Part shown: piece after piece, positions 17,791-27,039 of the stretch
Numbering within the stretch: position 1 is the stretch's first letter
How the letters are laid out: each line of letters starts with the position of its first letter
Source of the DNA: Streptomyces griseoincarnatus
GTDB taxonomy: Bacteria > Actinomycetota > Actinomycetes > Streptomycetales > Streptomycetaceae
Length of the DNA stretch: 64,000 bases
Assembly: GCA_014649575.1 (NCBI GenBank)
Contig: BMTH01000015.1
Span: 105,165-169,164 of the forward strand
Reading direction: 5' to 3'
Program-made: the position numbers and the translations under genes
Notes under the pieces: model-generated
The model's database searches: none
What the model was told of the DNA's origin: nothing
What the model saw: the letters and a program-made list of their open reading frames with translations, nothing else

Positions 17791-19605
17791 CTATCCTGCC
17801 TCCTCGTCACCGAACAGGGCGAGGGCGCTGTTCACCAGGCCGATGTGGCTGAACGCCTGCGGGAAGTTGCCCAGCAGCCGGCCGTTCACCGTGTCGTACT
17901 CCTCGGCGAGGAGTCCCACGTCGTTCGCCAGGCCGAGGAGCCGTTCGAACAGTTCGCGGGCCTCCTCCGTGCGGCCCGTCATGTGGAGGGCTTCCACGAG
18001 CCAGAACGTGCACGCCAGGAACGCGCCCTCCTGTCCGGGCAGCCCGTCCAGCTCGGCGGCGTCCGAGGTGTAGCGGCGTACGAGACCGTCCTGGCCCAGC
18101 TCCGCGCGGATCGCGTCGATGGTGCCGAGCACCCGGGGGTCGTCCGGCGGCAGGAAGCCGGTCCGGGGGATCAGCAGCAGCGCCGCGTCCAGCTCAGGGG
18201 AGCCGTAGGACTGCGTGAACGTGTTGCGCCCGGGGTCGTAGCCCTTCTCGCACACCTCCCGGTGCACCTCGTCGCGCAGCGCGCGCCACGCCTCCAGGTC
18301 GCCGCCCATCTCCGGCCACCTCTCCAGCCCCCGCACCATGCGGTCCGCGGCGACCCACACCATCACCTTGGAGTGCACGAAGTGGCGCCGGCCGCCGCGC
18401 ACCTCCCACAGCCCCTCGTCCGGCTGCCGCCAGGCCGTCTTCAGGAAGTCCAGCAGCACCGACTGGAGCGCCCAGACGTCCGGCTTCCAGGGCAGTCCCG
18501 CGCGCCGGGCCAGCGCGAGGGAGTCCACGACCTCGCCGTACACGTCGAGCTGGAGCTGGTTCACGGCGTCGTTGCCGACCCGCACCGGGGTGGCACCGCC
18601 GAAGCCGGACAACCACGGCAGTTCGAACTCCGGCAGCCGCCGCTCGCCCGCGAGCCCGTACATGATCTGCAGGTCCGCCGGGTCGCCGGCGACCGCGCGG
18701 AGCAGCCAGTCGCGCCAGGCCGCGGCCTCCTCCATGTACCCGGCGGCGAGCAGGGCGCTCAGGGTGAGCGTGGAGTCGCGCAGCCAGCAGAAGCGGTAGT
18801 CCCAGTTGCGCACGCCGCCCGGCTCCTCCGGCAGGGAGGTGGTGGGGGCGGCGACGATCCCGCCGGTGGGACGGTAGGTGAGCGCCTTCAGCGTGATCAG
18901 GGACCGTATCACCATGTCCCGGTGAGGCCCCCGGTAGCAGCAGCGGGACGCCCACGCCTGCCAGTCCTTCAGACTGTGCCGCAGCGAGGCGTACGGGTCG
19001 ACCAGCGCGGGCCGCGGCTCGTGCGAGGGGTGCCAGGTGAGCACGAAGGCGACCTGCTCGCCCTCCCTCACCGTGAACTCCGAGTGGGTGCCGAAGTCCT
19101 CGCCCCAGGTGTGCACCTCCGGCACGCTGCGCAGCCACGCCGAGTCGGGCCCGGCCACGGCGACCCGGTGCCCGTCGGCCTTGCGCACCCACGGCACGAT
19201 CGAGCCGTAGTCGAAGCGCAGCCGCAGTGTGCTGCGCACGGTCACCTCACCGCTCAGCCCTTGCACGATCCGCACCAGGTCGGGCGCGGTGTGCCGCTGC
19301 GGCATCAGGTCGGTGACCTGCACGGCGCCGTCGGGCGTCTCCCAGACGGTGTCCAGCACCAGCGAGTCCTCACGGTAGGCGCGGCGCGTGCACCGCTCCT
19401 GGCCCGGTGGTGCGATGCGCCAGTGCCCGTTGTTCTCGTCGCCGAGCAGCCGGGCGAAGCAGGCGGCCGAGTCGAAGCGGGGCAGGCAGAGCCAGTCGAC
19501 CGAGCCGTCGGTGCCCACCAGGGCAGCGGTCTGCTCGTCGCCGATGAGCGCGTAGTCCTCGATACGAAGCACGGGGTGCGGGTTCCCGGCCGCAGCGTGC
19601 CGCAA
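17791..19605 (-). CDS. Glycoside hydrolase family 15 protein (glucoamylase/trehalase-like)
   Basis: The product is about 604 residues, a cytoplasmic protein without signal peptide. It has the GH15 N-terminal beta domain (RIEDYALIGDEQTAALVGTD) and an (alpha/alpha)6 barrel with GGVRNWDYRFCWLRDS near residue 260 and FHLP-equivalent later helices (LPGQEGAFLACTFWLVEAL). Actinobacterial members include trehalases and glucan hydrolases; the substrate is unknown here. The start is uncertain: TTG at 19605 directly abuts the upstream stop, while GTG at 19572 lies just before RIEDY where many relatives begin. It is the fourth gene of a compact operon with a symporter and a sigma factor. Confidence 0.9.
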   Translation of the reverse strand: MRHAAAGNPHPVLRIEDYALIGDEQTAALVGTDGSVDWLCLPRFDSAACFARLLGDENNGHWRIAPPGQERCTRRAYREDSLVLDTVWETPDGAVQVTDLMPQRHTAPDLVRIVQGLSGEVTVRSTLRLRFDYGSIVPWVRKADGHRVAVAGPDSAWLRSVPEVHTWGEDFGTHSEFTVREGEQVAFVLTWHPSHEPRPALVDPYASLRHSLKDWQAWASRCCYRGPHRDMVIRSLITLKALTYRPTGGIVAAPTTSLPEEPGGVRNWDYRFCWLRDSTLTLSALLAAGYMEEAAAWRDWLLRAVAGDPADLQIMYGLAGERRLPEFELPWLSGFGGATPVRVGNDAVNQLQLDVYGEVVDSLALARRAGLPWKPDVWALQSVLLDFLKTAWRQPDEGLWEVRGGRRHFVHSKVMVWVAADRMVRGLERWPEMGGDLEAWRALRDEVHREVCEKGYDPGRNTFTQSYGSPELDAALLLIPRTGFLPPDDPRVLGTIDAIRAELGQDGLVRRYTSDAAELDGLPGQEGAFLACTFWLVEALHMTGRTEEARELFERLLGLANDVGLLAEEYDTVNGRLLGNFPQAFSHIGLVNSALALFGDEEAG

Positions 19606-19971
19606 TCAGCCCGGCTGCTGGGGGAGTGACGGTCCGTCGGCGGCGGCGGCCCCTTCGCCGGAGAAGATCACACCGGGTTCGGCGGGCGCCTGGTTGAGCA
19701 CCCACAGCCCGATCAGCGTCGCCAGCGCGAAGACGACCGCGACCAGCACGGTGAGCACCAGCCGGCGGCGGCGCTCCCGGCGCAGCCACTCGCCGCGCGC
19801 GGTGCGGTAGGCGTCCGGGTCGGGAAGCACCCCGCCGGCCAGGGCGTGCAGGGCGTCGGCCAGCTCCCGTTCGGTGCGCTCCGCGTCCGGCGGCCGGGGC
19901 GGCTCGGACCGCTCGCGACCGGTGCGGTCCCGGCGGGTCCCACGCGACGGAGTCGCATCCTGATGTTTCAT
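19606..19971 (-). CDS. Single-pass membrane protein encoded directly after the sigma factor
   Basis: The 121-residue protein has a charged cytoplasmic N-terminus (residues 1-70, rich in Arg/Glu), one membrane helix about 71-92 (LVLTVLVAVVFALATLIGLW) and a short Ala/Pro-rich outer tail. Its ATG overlaps the sigma stop by four bases (ATGA). The position is that of an anti-sigma factor, and the topology would fit. It lacks the Cys/His zinc motif of ZAS-type anti-sigma factors, since it contains no Cys at all. A role in holding the sigma factor is an inference. Confidence 0.8.
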   Translation of the reverse strand: MKHQDATPSRGTRRDRTGRERSEPPRPPDAERTERELADALHALAGGVLPDPDAYRTARGEWLRRERRRRLVLTVLVAVVFALATLIGLWVLNQAPAEPGVIFSGEGAAAADGPSLPQQPG

Positions 19972-20582
19972 CGCCGGGCCTCCATGGCCTGGGTCAGCGC
20001 GGCGATGCCGCGTGAGGTGTGCGTCTTGACGGAGCCGCGGGAGATGCCCATCGCGGCGGCGATCTCGGCCTCCCTCAGCCCGAGCCAGTGGCGCAGCACC
20101 AGCGCCTCCCGCTGCCGGGCCGGGAGCTGCTGGAGCGCGTCGATCAGCACCCGCTGGTCGTCCCGCAGCAGCGCGGTGTTCTCGGCGGACGCCACGGTGG
20201 GCTCGGGCGGGGAGGCCGGCTGCTCCTCGTGCCGGCGGGCGACCTGGAGATGGCGTATCCGCATCCGGGTCAGGTTGCAGACCGTGGAGCGCAAGTAGGC
20301 CTCGGCCGCGGCGACGTCCTTCAGCCGCCGCCACCGGCGGTAGATCTGGTAGTACGCCTCGGCGACCACGTTCTCCGGGTCGTCGGCGCCCAGCAGCACG
20401 GCGAGCCGCAGCATCGAGGAGTAGTGCAGCTCGAAGAGGCGGGCCACACCGGCCTCCCGCTCCAGGTCGGCGGGGTCGGCGACCGGGGCGGCGAGCGGGG
20501 CGGGCGGGCCCGGCGGCTCGGGCGGCGGGGGGACGGCCGGGGCCGGCGGCAGGGTGACCGGGGGACGGTGTCTGCGTATCAC
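19968..20582 (-). CDS. ECF-type RNA polymerase sigma factor (SigE-like family)
   Basis: The 204-residue protein has a Pro-rich N-terminal extension (residues 1-40), a region 2 beginning RLFELHYSSMLRLAVLLGAD and including AEAYYQIYRRWRRL, a linker, and a region 4 helix-turn-helix LPARQREALVLRHWLGLREA followed by AEIAAAMGISRGSVKTHTSR. It directs RNA polymerase to a small regulon. GTG at 20582 overlaps the symporter stop (GTGA). Being translated between a transporter and a membrane protein suggests that transport or an envelope signal controls it, but the signal is unknown. Confidence 0.9.
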   Translation of the reverse strand: MIRRHRPPVTLPPAPAVPPPPEPPGPPAPLAAPVADPADLEREAGVARLFELHYSSMLRLAVLLGADDPENVVAEAYYQIYRRWRRLKDVAAAEAYLRSTVCNLTRMRIRHLQVARRHEEQPASPPEPTVASAENTALLRDDQRVLIDALQQLPARQREALVLRHWLGLREAEIAAAMGISRGSVKTHTSRGIAALTQAMEARR

Positions 20583-22135
20583 GCGTTGTTCGCTCCCGTC
20601 GGGGGACGTCGCCCGGCGCGCGGGCGGGACGGCAGGTCGGTGGCGTCGGGGCCGCGCGGGACGCCGAGCCGGGCGAGGACGGGCGTGGCGGCCACCGCGA
20701 CGGCCAGGTTCAGCACCAGGGCGGCGACCCCGGCGTAGATCTCGGGCGAGCCGGCGACGAGCGGCACGATCGAGGAGAAGCCCTCCCGCACCACCAGGTA
20801 GGTCCCGGCGGCCATGCCCACGGCCCAGCCGGCAAGCAGCGCCCGCGGGTGCAGCCACCGTGTGTACAGCCCGACGGCGACCGCGGGGAAGACCTGGAGC
20901 ATCCACACCCCGCCGAGCAGCTGGAGGTTGATCGCGTCCTGGTCGCGCAGCCCGAACACGAACGCCACCGCGCCGAGCTTCGCGGTCAGCGACACCGCCT
21001 TGGCGACCCGTACCTGCCGTTTGGGCGTGGCCGTCGGGTGGACGTACTCGACGTACACGTTGCGGACGAAGCTGGTGGCCGCGGCGATGGACATCACCGC
21101 CGCCGGGACCAGCGCGCCGACCACGATCGAGCCGAACACCAGCCCGGCGAGCGGGCCCGGCATCAGCCGGTCGACCAGCATCGGCACGGCCGCCTCCGCA
21201 CCGCCCGCGGGCGCCCGCACCCCGGCGGCGAGGGCCGCGATGCCGAGGAAGCCGAACAGCGCGAGCAGCGCCGTCCAGGCGGGCAGCCCCGCCGACACCT
21301 TGCGCAGGGTGCGCGTCCCGTCGGCGGCGAACCCGGCGGTCAGCACGTGCGGGTACATCAGCAGCGCCAGCGCGGAGCCGAGGGCGAGGGTCGCGTACGC
21401 GGGCTGCTGCCCGGGCGTGAGCACCAGGGGAGAGTGGGCGGGGTCGGTGCCGCCGAGGGCGCGGGCGGCCCCGTCGAACACCGCGCCGGGCCCGCCGAAC
21501 CGGTCGAGGACCAGCCAGCAGACCGCGGTGAGCGACACGAACACCGCCACCGCCTTCAGCGCGGCGATCACCGTGGGGGCGCGCAGCCCGTGCCGGTAGG
21601 TGGCCACCGCCAGCCCCGCGAACACCGCGACCATCGCCAGGTCGCCGGCCGCGCCCGGCGGGTACAGCCCGCCCGCGGTGAGCACCGCGCGGATGCCGAG
21701 CAGCTGGAGCGCCAGGTACGGCATCGTCGCGAGGATGCCGGTCAGCGCGACGACCAGGGCCAGCGGGGGCGAGCCGTAGCGGCCGCGCACGAAGTCGGCG
21801 GCCGTGATGTAGCCGTGCCGCCGGGCCACCTCCCAGAGCCGGCTGAGCAGCACGAACGCCAGCGGGCAGACGATCACCGTGTACGGCACCGCGAAGAAGG
21901 CGGACGCGCCGTTGCCGTACGCGAGGCCCGGCACGGCGGTGAAGGTGTACGCGGTGTAGACCGTCCCGCCGAGCAGCAGCCAGGTCCAGCCGGCGCCGAG
22001 GCCGCGGTCGGCCAGCGCCCAGCCCTCCAGCGAGGGCAGCCGGTCGCTGGGGTGCAGCCGGCGAGCGGTGACGGCGAGCAGCGACGCCCCGCCGATCACG
22101 GCGAGGAACGTCGTGGTCATGGCTGCGCCGGCCAT
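20579..22135 (-). CDS. Sodium:solute symporter family permease
   Basis: The 518-residue protein has about 13 predicted helices with the SSF layout: GWALADRGLGAGWTWLLLGG near the N-terminus, GYITAADFVRGRYGSPPLAL (signature-like) and GAAEAAVPMLVDRLMPGPLA-type loops further on. Substrate may be a carboxylate, proline or similar small solute; sequence does not decide. ATG at 22135 has AAGGACGG ahead; a second ATG 15 bases on is possible. It is the first gene of a five-gene operon whose junctions overlap or abut (offsets -4, -4, 0 and 4 bases). Confidence 0.9.
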   Translation of the reverse strand: MAGAAMTTTFLAVIGGASLLAVTARRLHPSDRLPSLEGWALADRGLGAGWTWLLLGGTVYTAYTFTAVPGLAYGNGASAFFAVPYTVIVCPLAFVLLSRLWEVARRHGYITAADFVRGRYGSPPLALVVALTGILATMPYLALQLLGIRAVLTAGGLYPPGAAGDLAMVAVFAGLAVATYRHGLRAPTVIAALKAVAVFVSLTAVCWLVLDRFGGPGAVFDGAARALGGTDPAHSPLVLTPGQQPAYATLALGSALALLMYPHVLTAGFAADGTRTLRKVSAGLPAWTALLALFGFLGIAALAAGVRAPAGGAEAAVPMLVDRLMPGPLAGLVFGSIVVGALVPAAVMSIAAATSFVRNVYVEYVHPTATPKRQVRVAKAVSLTAKLGAVAFVFGLRDQDAINLQLLGGVWMLQVFPAVAVGLYTRWLHPRALLAGWAVGMAAGTYLVVREGFSSIVPLVAGSPEIYAGVAALVLNLAVAVAATPVLARLGVPRGPDATDLPSRPRAGRRPPTGANNA

Positions 22136-22202
22136 GGGTCACCGTCCTTGGTGTGCTGGACCCCTCGGGGAAGAGTTGCGCGGACGGCCCGTCCGGATGA
22201 CG

Positions 22203-22229
22203 GGAACCGGTCGGTTCCGTGTCCGGAAC
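22203..22229. promoter_or_regulatory. Interleaved GGAACC/GGTTCC repeats upstream of the symporter operon
   Basis: GGAACC (22203-22208), GGTTCC (22213-22218) and GGAAC (22225-22229) form two mutually exclusive inverted repeats spaced about one helical turn, 68-95 bases upstream of the symporter start. They could be an operator or part of an ECF promoter (GGAAC-type -35). No matching -10 is clear. The rest of the 22136-22301 gap shows nothing else. Confidence 0.35.
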
Positions 22230-22301
22230 ACATCGGCGACACGCCCGACGGTGCGCCACTCTGGCACAGAACCCGGCGAACGGGGAGAACGGGGAGCGAG
22301 G

Positions 22302-23114
22302 TCAGACGGCCGCGGACTCGGTGCGGGCGGCGTCGGACTCCGCGGTGTCCGTGTCCCGGCCCGCGTCCGCCGTCCGCTCGCGCGCCTCGCGGCGGGCCAG
22401 CACGACCCAGCCGACCGGCACGGCCGCGGCGAACAGCCACCACTGGATCGCGTACGCGTAGTTCAGCGCCGCGTTCTCCTTGCCGGGGTTGCCGAGCTGC
22501 TGGGGGAGGCCGCTCGCGGGTTCCGGGCCGGTCTGCGCCACGTAACCGCCGAGCACGTCGGCGTCCAGCCGCTCCGCCTCCCGCTCGCTGTCGATCAGCA
22601 TGATCTGCCGGTCCGGCAGGCCCTCGAGGTCCTTGATGCCGCTGGCCTCGGTCGTCTCGTCCGGCATCAGCCGGCCGGTGATCGTGGTCTCGCCACGCGG
22701 CGGGGCGGGGATCTTCGGGAACTCGGTCTGGCTGGGGCCGTCGGCGGGGATCCAGCCGCGGTTGACCAGCAGCACCTTGCCGTCGTCGAGGACGAACGGG
22801 GTCATGACGTGGAAGCCGATCTCCTCGTCGGCGTTGGTGCGGCGGCGCACCACGACCTCGGCGTCCGTGTCGAAGCGGCCCGTGGCGGTCACCGTGCGGT
22901 ACCGCTCGGCGCGGGTCACCGCGTGGCCGGGGGCCGCGAGCCGCTCGACGGGCACCGGGTCGGCGGCCAGCGCGTCGGTCACCAGCTGGTTACGCGCCGA
23001 GCGCTCCTCGTAGCGGTTCATCTGCCAGATGCCCAGCGCGATCATCGCGGGGACGAGAAGCAGGGCGACCAGTGTGAGGGTCACCCATTGCCGGGACAGC
23101 AGGAAGCGGTACAC
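22302..23114 (-). CDS. SURF1 family cytochrome c oxidase assembly protein
   Basis: The product is about 270 residues with a helix at each end: 11-32 (VTLTLVALLLVPAMIALGIW) and near 228-248 (IQWWLFAAAVPVGWVVLARR). The SURF1 hallmarks LGIWQMNRYEER after the first helix, GRFD, LLVNRGWIPAD and NYAYAIQWW are all present. SURF1 helps insert heme a into subunit I of the aa3 oxidase. I start at the GTG 23114, because relatives begin MYRFLLSRQW; a TTG at 23129 would add five residues. It is not in an obvious operon. Confidence 0.92.
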   Translation of the reverse strand: MYRFLLSRQWVTLTLVALLLVPAMIALGIWQMNRYEERSARNQLVTDALAADPVPVERLAAPGHAVTRAERYRTVTATGRFDTDAEVVVRRRTNADEEIGFHVMTPFVLDDGKVLLVNRGWIPADGPSQTEFPKIPAPPRGETTITGRLMPDETTEASGIKDLEGLPDRQIMLIDSEREAERLDADVLGGYVAQTGPEPASGLPQQLGNPGKENAALNYAYAIQWWLFAAAVPVGWVVLARREARERTADAGRDTDTAESDAARTESAAV

Positions 23115-23200
23115 CCCATGAAGGTACAACCCGGGCGCGCGCCGCTCCGAGCCGGGTACGTCTCCCGCCTGCCCGGCCGAGCCCGCTCGCGCCCGGGCGG

Positions 23201-24184
23201 TCAGGTCTCCGAGGCGGGCTCGACGTCGGCGAGGAGCTGGCCGAAGGCGGCCTCGTCGACCACCGGCGTGCCGTACTGGCGGGCCTTGACCGTTTTCGAC
23301 GTGCCCGAGTCCGGGTCGTTGGTCACCAGGAGGCTGGTGAGCCGGGACAGGCTCGTCGCCACGTGAAGTCCCGCCTCGATCGCCCGGTCCTCCAGGAGGT
23401 CACGCTCGGTGGACGTGTCCCCGGAGAACGCCACCCGCATGCCCTGCTTGAGACGCTTGCCCGGTTCGTACCGGCCCGGGTTGGGATAGGGGCATGCGGG
23501 TCTTTTGCGGGAGGGGCGCCAACTGGACGGCGTCCGCCCGCCGTAGGACGCCTGCTGCCCGATGCGGGGACGGTCCGACCACTCGGTGAGCGGCCGGCAC
23601 TCGTGCAGCGGCAGCCGAACGCCGCCCGCCGCCGCGGCCCGCAGACTCGGCCGGAACGCCTCCGCCAGCACGCGCGCGTCGTCCAGCGCGTGGTGCGCCC
23701 GGCGCTGCACCACGCCGAAGTGCGCCGCGAGCGACTCCAGCTTGTGGTTGGGCAGCGGCAGCCTCAGCTCCTTCGACAGGGCGATCGTGCACAACCGTTG
23801 CCTCACCGGGGCCTCGCCGCGCGCGCGGGCGTACTCGCGGGCGATCATCTGCCAGTCGAACACCGCGTTGTGCGCCACCAGTACGCGGCCCTCCAGGCGC
23901 GCCGCGAACTCCGCCGCGATGTCCTGGAACAGGGGCGCGCCCTCGAGCACCTCGCTCGTCAGCCCGTGTATCCACACCGGGCCCGGGTCGCGCTCCGGGT
24001 TGACCACCGTGTACCAGTGGTCCTCGGTCTCGCCGCGCGCGTCCAGCCGGTAGACGGCCGCGGAGATGATGCGGTCGTCCCGGGCCAGCCCCGTCGTCTC
24101 CACGTCGACGACCGCGTATCCCTGCGGATACGCGGCCGGCCACGCGGTGGGGGTGGCGGCTGCGGCGGTGAGGTCTTCGAGCAT
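23201..24184 (-). CDS. DEDDh exonuclease (DnaQ-like) with C-terminal BRCT-like domain
   Basis: The 327-residue protein has an N-terminal 3'-5' exonuclease domain: ExoI motif VVDVETTGL (Asp27, Glu29), ExoII in VLVAHNAVFDWQMI, and ExoIII HHALDDARVLAEAF. A basic linker (SSWRPSRKRPACPYPNP) leads to a BRCT-like region, KQGMRVAFSGDTSTERDLLE to LLVTNDPDSGTSKTVKARQY. It probably trims DNA in repair or replication. This pairing is common in Streptomyces as I recall. The start has only a weak ribosome site. Confidence 0.9.
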   Translation of the reverse strand: MLEDLTAAAATPTAWPAAYPQGYAVVDVETTGLARDDRIISAAVYRLDARGETEDHWYTVVNPERDPGPVWIHGLTSEVLEGAPLFQDIAAEFAARLEGRVLVAHNAVFDWQMIAREYARARGEAPVRQRLCTIALSKELRLPLPNHKLESLAAHFGVVQRRAHHALDDARVLAEAFRPSLRAAAAGGVRLPLHECRPLTEWSDRPRIGQQASYGGRTPSSWRPSRKRPACPYPNPGRYEPGKRLKQGMRVAFSGDTSTERDLLEDRAIEAGLHVATSLSRLTSLLVTNDPDSGTSKTVKARQYGTPVVDEAAFGQLLADVEPASET

Positions 24185-24282
24185 GGTTCACGAGGATACG
24201 GCCCGCTGCTGACAGGCCTGTCCGTCAGGTGCCCCGTGCGGCGCGCTTGTTCACGACGCGCGCGTGGCGGCGCGCGGGGCGG

Positions 24283-25281
24283 TCACCAGCGGATCGGCAC
24301 CGGCAGCGCGGTCAGCAGTCCCGACAACGCGACCACCAGGGCGAGTACACCCACCTCCGCCCGTGCGGGTGAACGCGCGGTCAGCGGGTCGGCCGCGCGC
24401 GCCAGCCGCACCCGCGCCCACAGGGCGAGCGCGGACACGCCCGCCACCAGGACCACCTTGGCGAGTAGCACGCGCCCGTACGCGGTGTCCGTCAGCTGCT
24501 CCAGGACCGTCCCGGGCGGCATCCGGCGCAGTGAACTGCACACCCCTGTCGCGGTGATGGCGGCGAGCAGGACGAGCGCCACGCGCGCGTAGCGGCCCAG
24601 CAGCGCCGCGCCCGCCTCCCCGTGCCCCCACAGCCGCATCGTGCGCAGGACGTGCGGCAGGCCGCCCACCCACAGCGACGCGCACGTCAGGTGCACCAGT
24701 GTCAGTCCCGAGCCGACGAGCGGGCTGTACTCCGTCGCCGGGTGCGCGCGCAGCGCCTCGGCGACGACCACCGCCGCCAGCGGCAGGGCCTGGGTCGCGG
24801 GGCGGCGGGACGCGGAGCACAGGGCCGCCGCGAGGAAGCCGTTGACCTCCAGCAGGGCGAGCTTGCCGTCCCGCGTCTCGTACAGGCCGCCCACGTCGAT
24901 GTCGGCGGGGCTGCTGGGCACGAGATTGCCGGTCGCCACGACGGACGCGAGTCCCAGCGCGGCCACGAAGCCGACGGAGTTGGCGACGGTCGACCAACTG
25001 CGTGGCAGGGCGGGCGGGGCGCCGGGAAGCGTGCGCGCGAGCCGCACGGCGAACAGCTCACCCACGGGCACGGCCAGCGCGGCGAACAGCACGGTGCGCA
25101 GGAGGGCTATGCCCCCGGTCCCGGGCGGGTCCGCCTCCCCGGTGCCGTGCAGCGCGGGCGACGGTCCGAGCAGGGGTATCAGCGCACCGAGCACCACCAG
25201 GACGAGTACGGCCACGGCCCGCCGCCGCCCATCGGGCGCCCGGACCGCCCGGGACCGGGCCCTGGATTTCGTCAGAGTCAC
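24283..25281 (-). CDS. CopD family copper resistance membrane protein
   Basis: The 332-residue membrane protein has about eight or nine helices. CopD-domain marks are LVHLTCASLWVGGLPHVLRT (first ligand helix with His), RYARVALVLLAAITATGV and TAYGRVLLAKVVLVAGVSAL. CopD-type proteins are linked to copper import or handling across the membrane, often with CopC; no CopC domain or gene is present here. GTG at 25281 begins MTLTKSRARSRAVRAPDGRR, a basic N-terminus before the first helix. Confidence 0.88.
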   Translation of the reverse strand: MTLTKSRARSRAVRAPDGRRRAVAVLVLVVLGALIPLLGPSPALHGTGEADPPGTGGIALLRTVLFAALAVPVGELFAVRLARTLPGAPPALPRSWSTVANSVGFVAALGLASVVATGNLVPSSPADIDVGGLYETRDGKLALLEVNGFLAAALCSASRRPATQALPLAAVVVAEALRAHPATEYSPLVGSGLTLVHLTCASLWVGGLPHVLRTMRLWGHGEAGAALLGRYARVALVLLAAITATGVCSSLRRMPPGTVLEQLTDTAYGRVLLAKVVLVAGVSALALWARVRLARAADPLTARSPARAEVGVLALVVALSGLLTALPVPIRW

Positions 25282-25639
25282 CCCAGGATCTTCACAAGGT
25301 CACACAGAGCAGGGCAAGTCCGGGGCGGTACGCGGACTTTGTCCGCGCACATCGACGCGTCCGCGGGCTGTGGTCGGGCGCGGGTCACACATTCCGAGCG
25401 CCCGGCGGGCGCGCTTGCGCCGCGCCGGCGGGCGCACGCCCGGTCGTGGGCCGGTTCGGAGGGGCGTCCTGTGGCGGAAGCGACGCGCGGCCGTCGGCGC
25501 GGGCCGCTCACCTGCTGCGCGACGACATCCGCCGTCCGGTACCGGGCAACCGTCCGCAGCGGGCTCGCCCGCGCCCACGCGCGGCAAGGTCACGGGGGCC
25601 GGGCGGCCGCCCGGCGACCCGCAGTTCCGCGCTTCCTTC
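25282..25639. other. 358-base gap with no gene
   Basis: This GC-rich stretch lies between copD (starting at 25281, minus) and the CoA-transferase stop at 25640. It should hold the copD promoter. A short hairpin GCGGAC-TTT-GTCCGC is visible near 25333. Open frames on both strands lack good starts and family motifs. I see nothing else. Confidence 0.5.
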
Positions 25640-27004
25640 TCACAGCCACCGCGCCGCGTCCGCCCCCCACGCCCCCGGGGGGCGCGCCCAGTCGCGGGGC
25701 CCGCCCTCGAACTCCACCGGGGACAGCGCGTACCGCAACCGTCCCAGCGGGCTGTCCCGTTCGGCGAGCCACGGTGTGGCGGGCACCTCGCCGCCGGGTA
25801 CGGCCTCGCCGGAGCCGCTCGCCGTCAGTTCCTCCGCCGTCCTCGCCAGCGCCACCCGCACCAGCCTGCTGCCGCCCGCCTCCGCCTGGTCCGACAGGGC
25901 GCGCAGCACCCCCGCCGCCAGCAGGTACCCCGTGCCGTGGTCCAGCGCCTGCGCGGGCAGCGCGCCCGGACGGTCCCGCCCGCCCTCGACGCGGGCGATG
26001 CCCGTCGCCACCTGGACCAGGCTGTCGAAGCCGCGGCGCCCCGCCCACGGTCCGGTGGCGCCCCACGCCGACAGCTGTGCCACGACCACCCCCGGCCGCC
26101 GCTCGGCCAGAGCCTCCACGCTCAGCCCGAAGCGGTCCAGGGCGCCCGGCCGGTACCCGGTGACGACCACGTCCGCCCCCGCCAGCAGCTCCTCGAACCC
26201 CTCCCGGTCAGAGGCCAGGTCCAGCAGCGCCGACCGCTTCCCGAAGCCCGTGTCGGCGTGCTGGTCGGGCAGTTCGGGCAGGCGCGGCGGGTCCAGGCGC
26301 AGCACGTCCGCGCCGAGCAGGGCGAGCGTGCGGGTGGCGACCGGCCCGGCGATGACCCGGGTGAGGTCCAGCACCCGCAGTCCCGCGGCGGGCAGCAGCC
26401 CTTCCCCGCCGTCCACCGCCACGAACTCCCGCGCGGGCGCCGAGTCCAGCCGTGCCCGCTCCACCAGCGGCAGCCGCGCCACCGCCGCCGCCTGCTCGTG
26501 CGCCGCCCACTCCTCGGGCGTGCGCAGGGCGACGGCCAGACCGCCGGCGGCCGTGACCGCTTCCTCCACCTCCCGCGCGGACCTCCCCGCGAGCGCCGCG
26601 GCCACCGCGTCCGGGTCCTCCGGCGTGCCCAGCGCGGAGAGCAGCCGCGCCCGGTGGTGCGGATAGTTGGCGTGGGTGCGCACCCACCCGTCCGCCGTGC
26701 GCCAGAACCGTGACAGCGGGGCGAAGCCCTCCGCGGCCCGCCCGTCGGTCCGCAGGTGACGCTCACTCACGAACGCGGTGGCCACCGCCCCGTCGTCCAC
26801 CCGTACCGCCGGAATCCCGCCACCACCCGTGCGCCGTGCCGCGAGCTCGGCGGCGGCCAGCGCGCACACGCCGACGCACGCCCCCGCGAACTCCCGTACC
26901 GGCAGCCTCGAGGACAGCACACCGGGCCGCTCGACGGCGGACACCCGCGGCACGAGGGCGGGTTCCCCGCCGAGACCTGACCAGAAGGACGCGAGACGAG
27001 TCAT
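25640..27004 (-). CDS. CoA-transferase family III (CaiB/BaiF-like) protein
   Basis: The 454-residue protein shows the family III core in its C-terminal half: GLRVLDLTRVIAGPVATRTL, ALLGADVLRLDPPRLPELPD, LADVVVTGYRPGALDRFGL-like text and AWGATGPWAGRRGFDSLVQV. The N-terminal half has a second, weaker copy (FSRFWRTADGWVRTHANYPH). The usual catalytic Asp of formyl-CoA transferase is not clearly placed. It would move CoA between carboxylic acids. ATG at 27004 lacks a strong ribosome site; an in-frame start at 27058 adds residues without family match. Confidence 0.87.
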   Translation of the reverse strand: MTRLASFWSGLGGEPALVPRVSAVERPGVLSSRLPVREFAGACVGVCALAAAELAARRTGGGGIPAVRVDDGAVATAFVSERHLRTDGRAAEGFAPLSRFWRTADGWVRTHANYPHHRARLLSALGTPEDPDAVAAALAGRSAREVEEAVTAAGGLAVALRTPEEWAAHEQAAAVARLPLVERARLDSAPAREFVAVDGGEGLLPAAGLRVLDLTRVIAGPVATRTLALLGADVLRLDPPRLPELPDQHADTGFGKRSALLDLASDREGFEELLAGADVVVTGYRPGALDRFGLSVEALAERRPGVVVAQLSAWGATGPWAGRRGFDSLVQVATGIARVEGGRDRPGALPAQALDHGTGYLLAAGVLRALSDQAEAGGSRLVRVALARTAEELTASGSGEAVPGGEVPATPWLAERDSPLGRLRYALSPVEFEGGPRDWARPPGAWGADAARWL

Positions 27005-27039
27005 GGCCCTACTGTGCAGCACCCGCACGTCCAGGCAGA

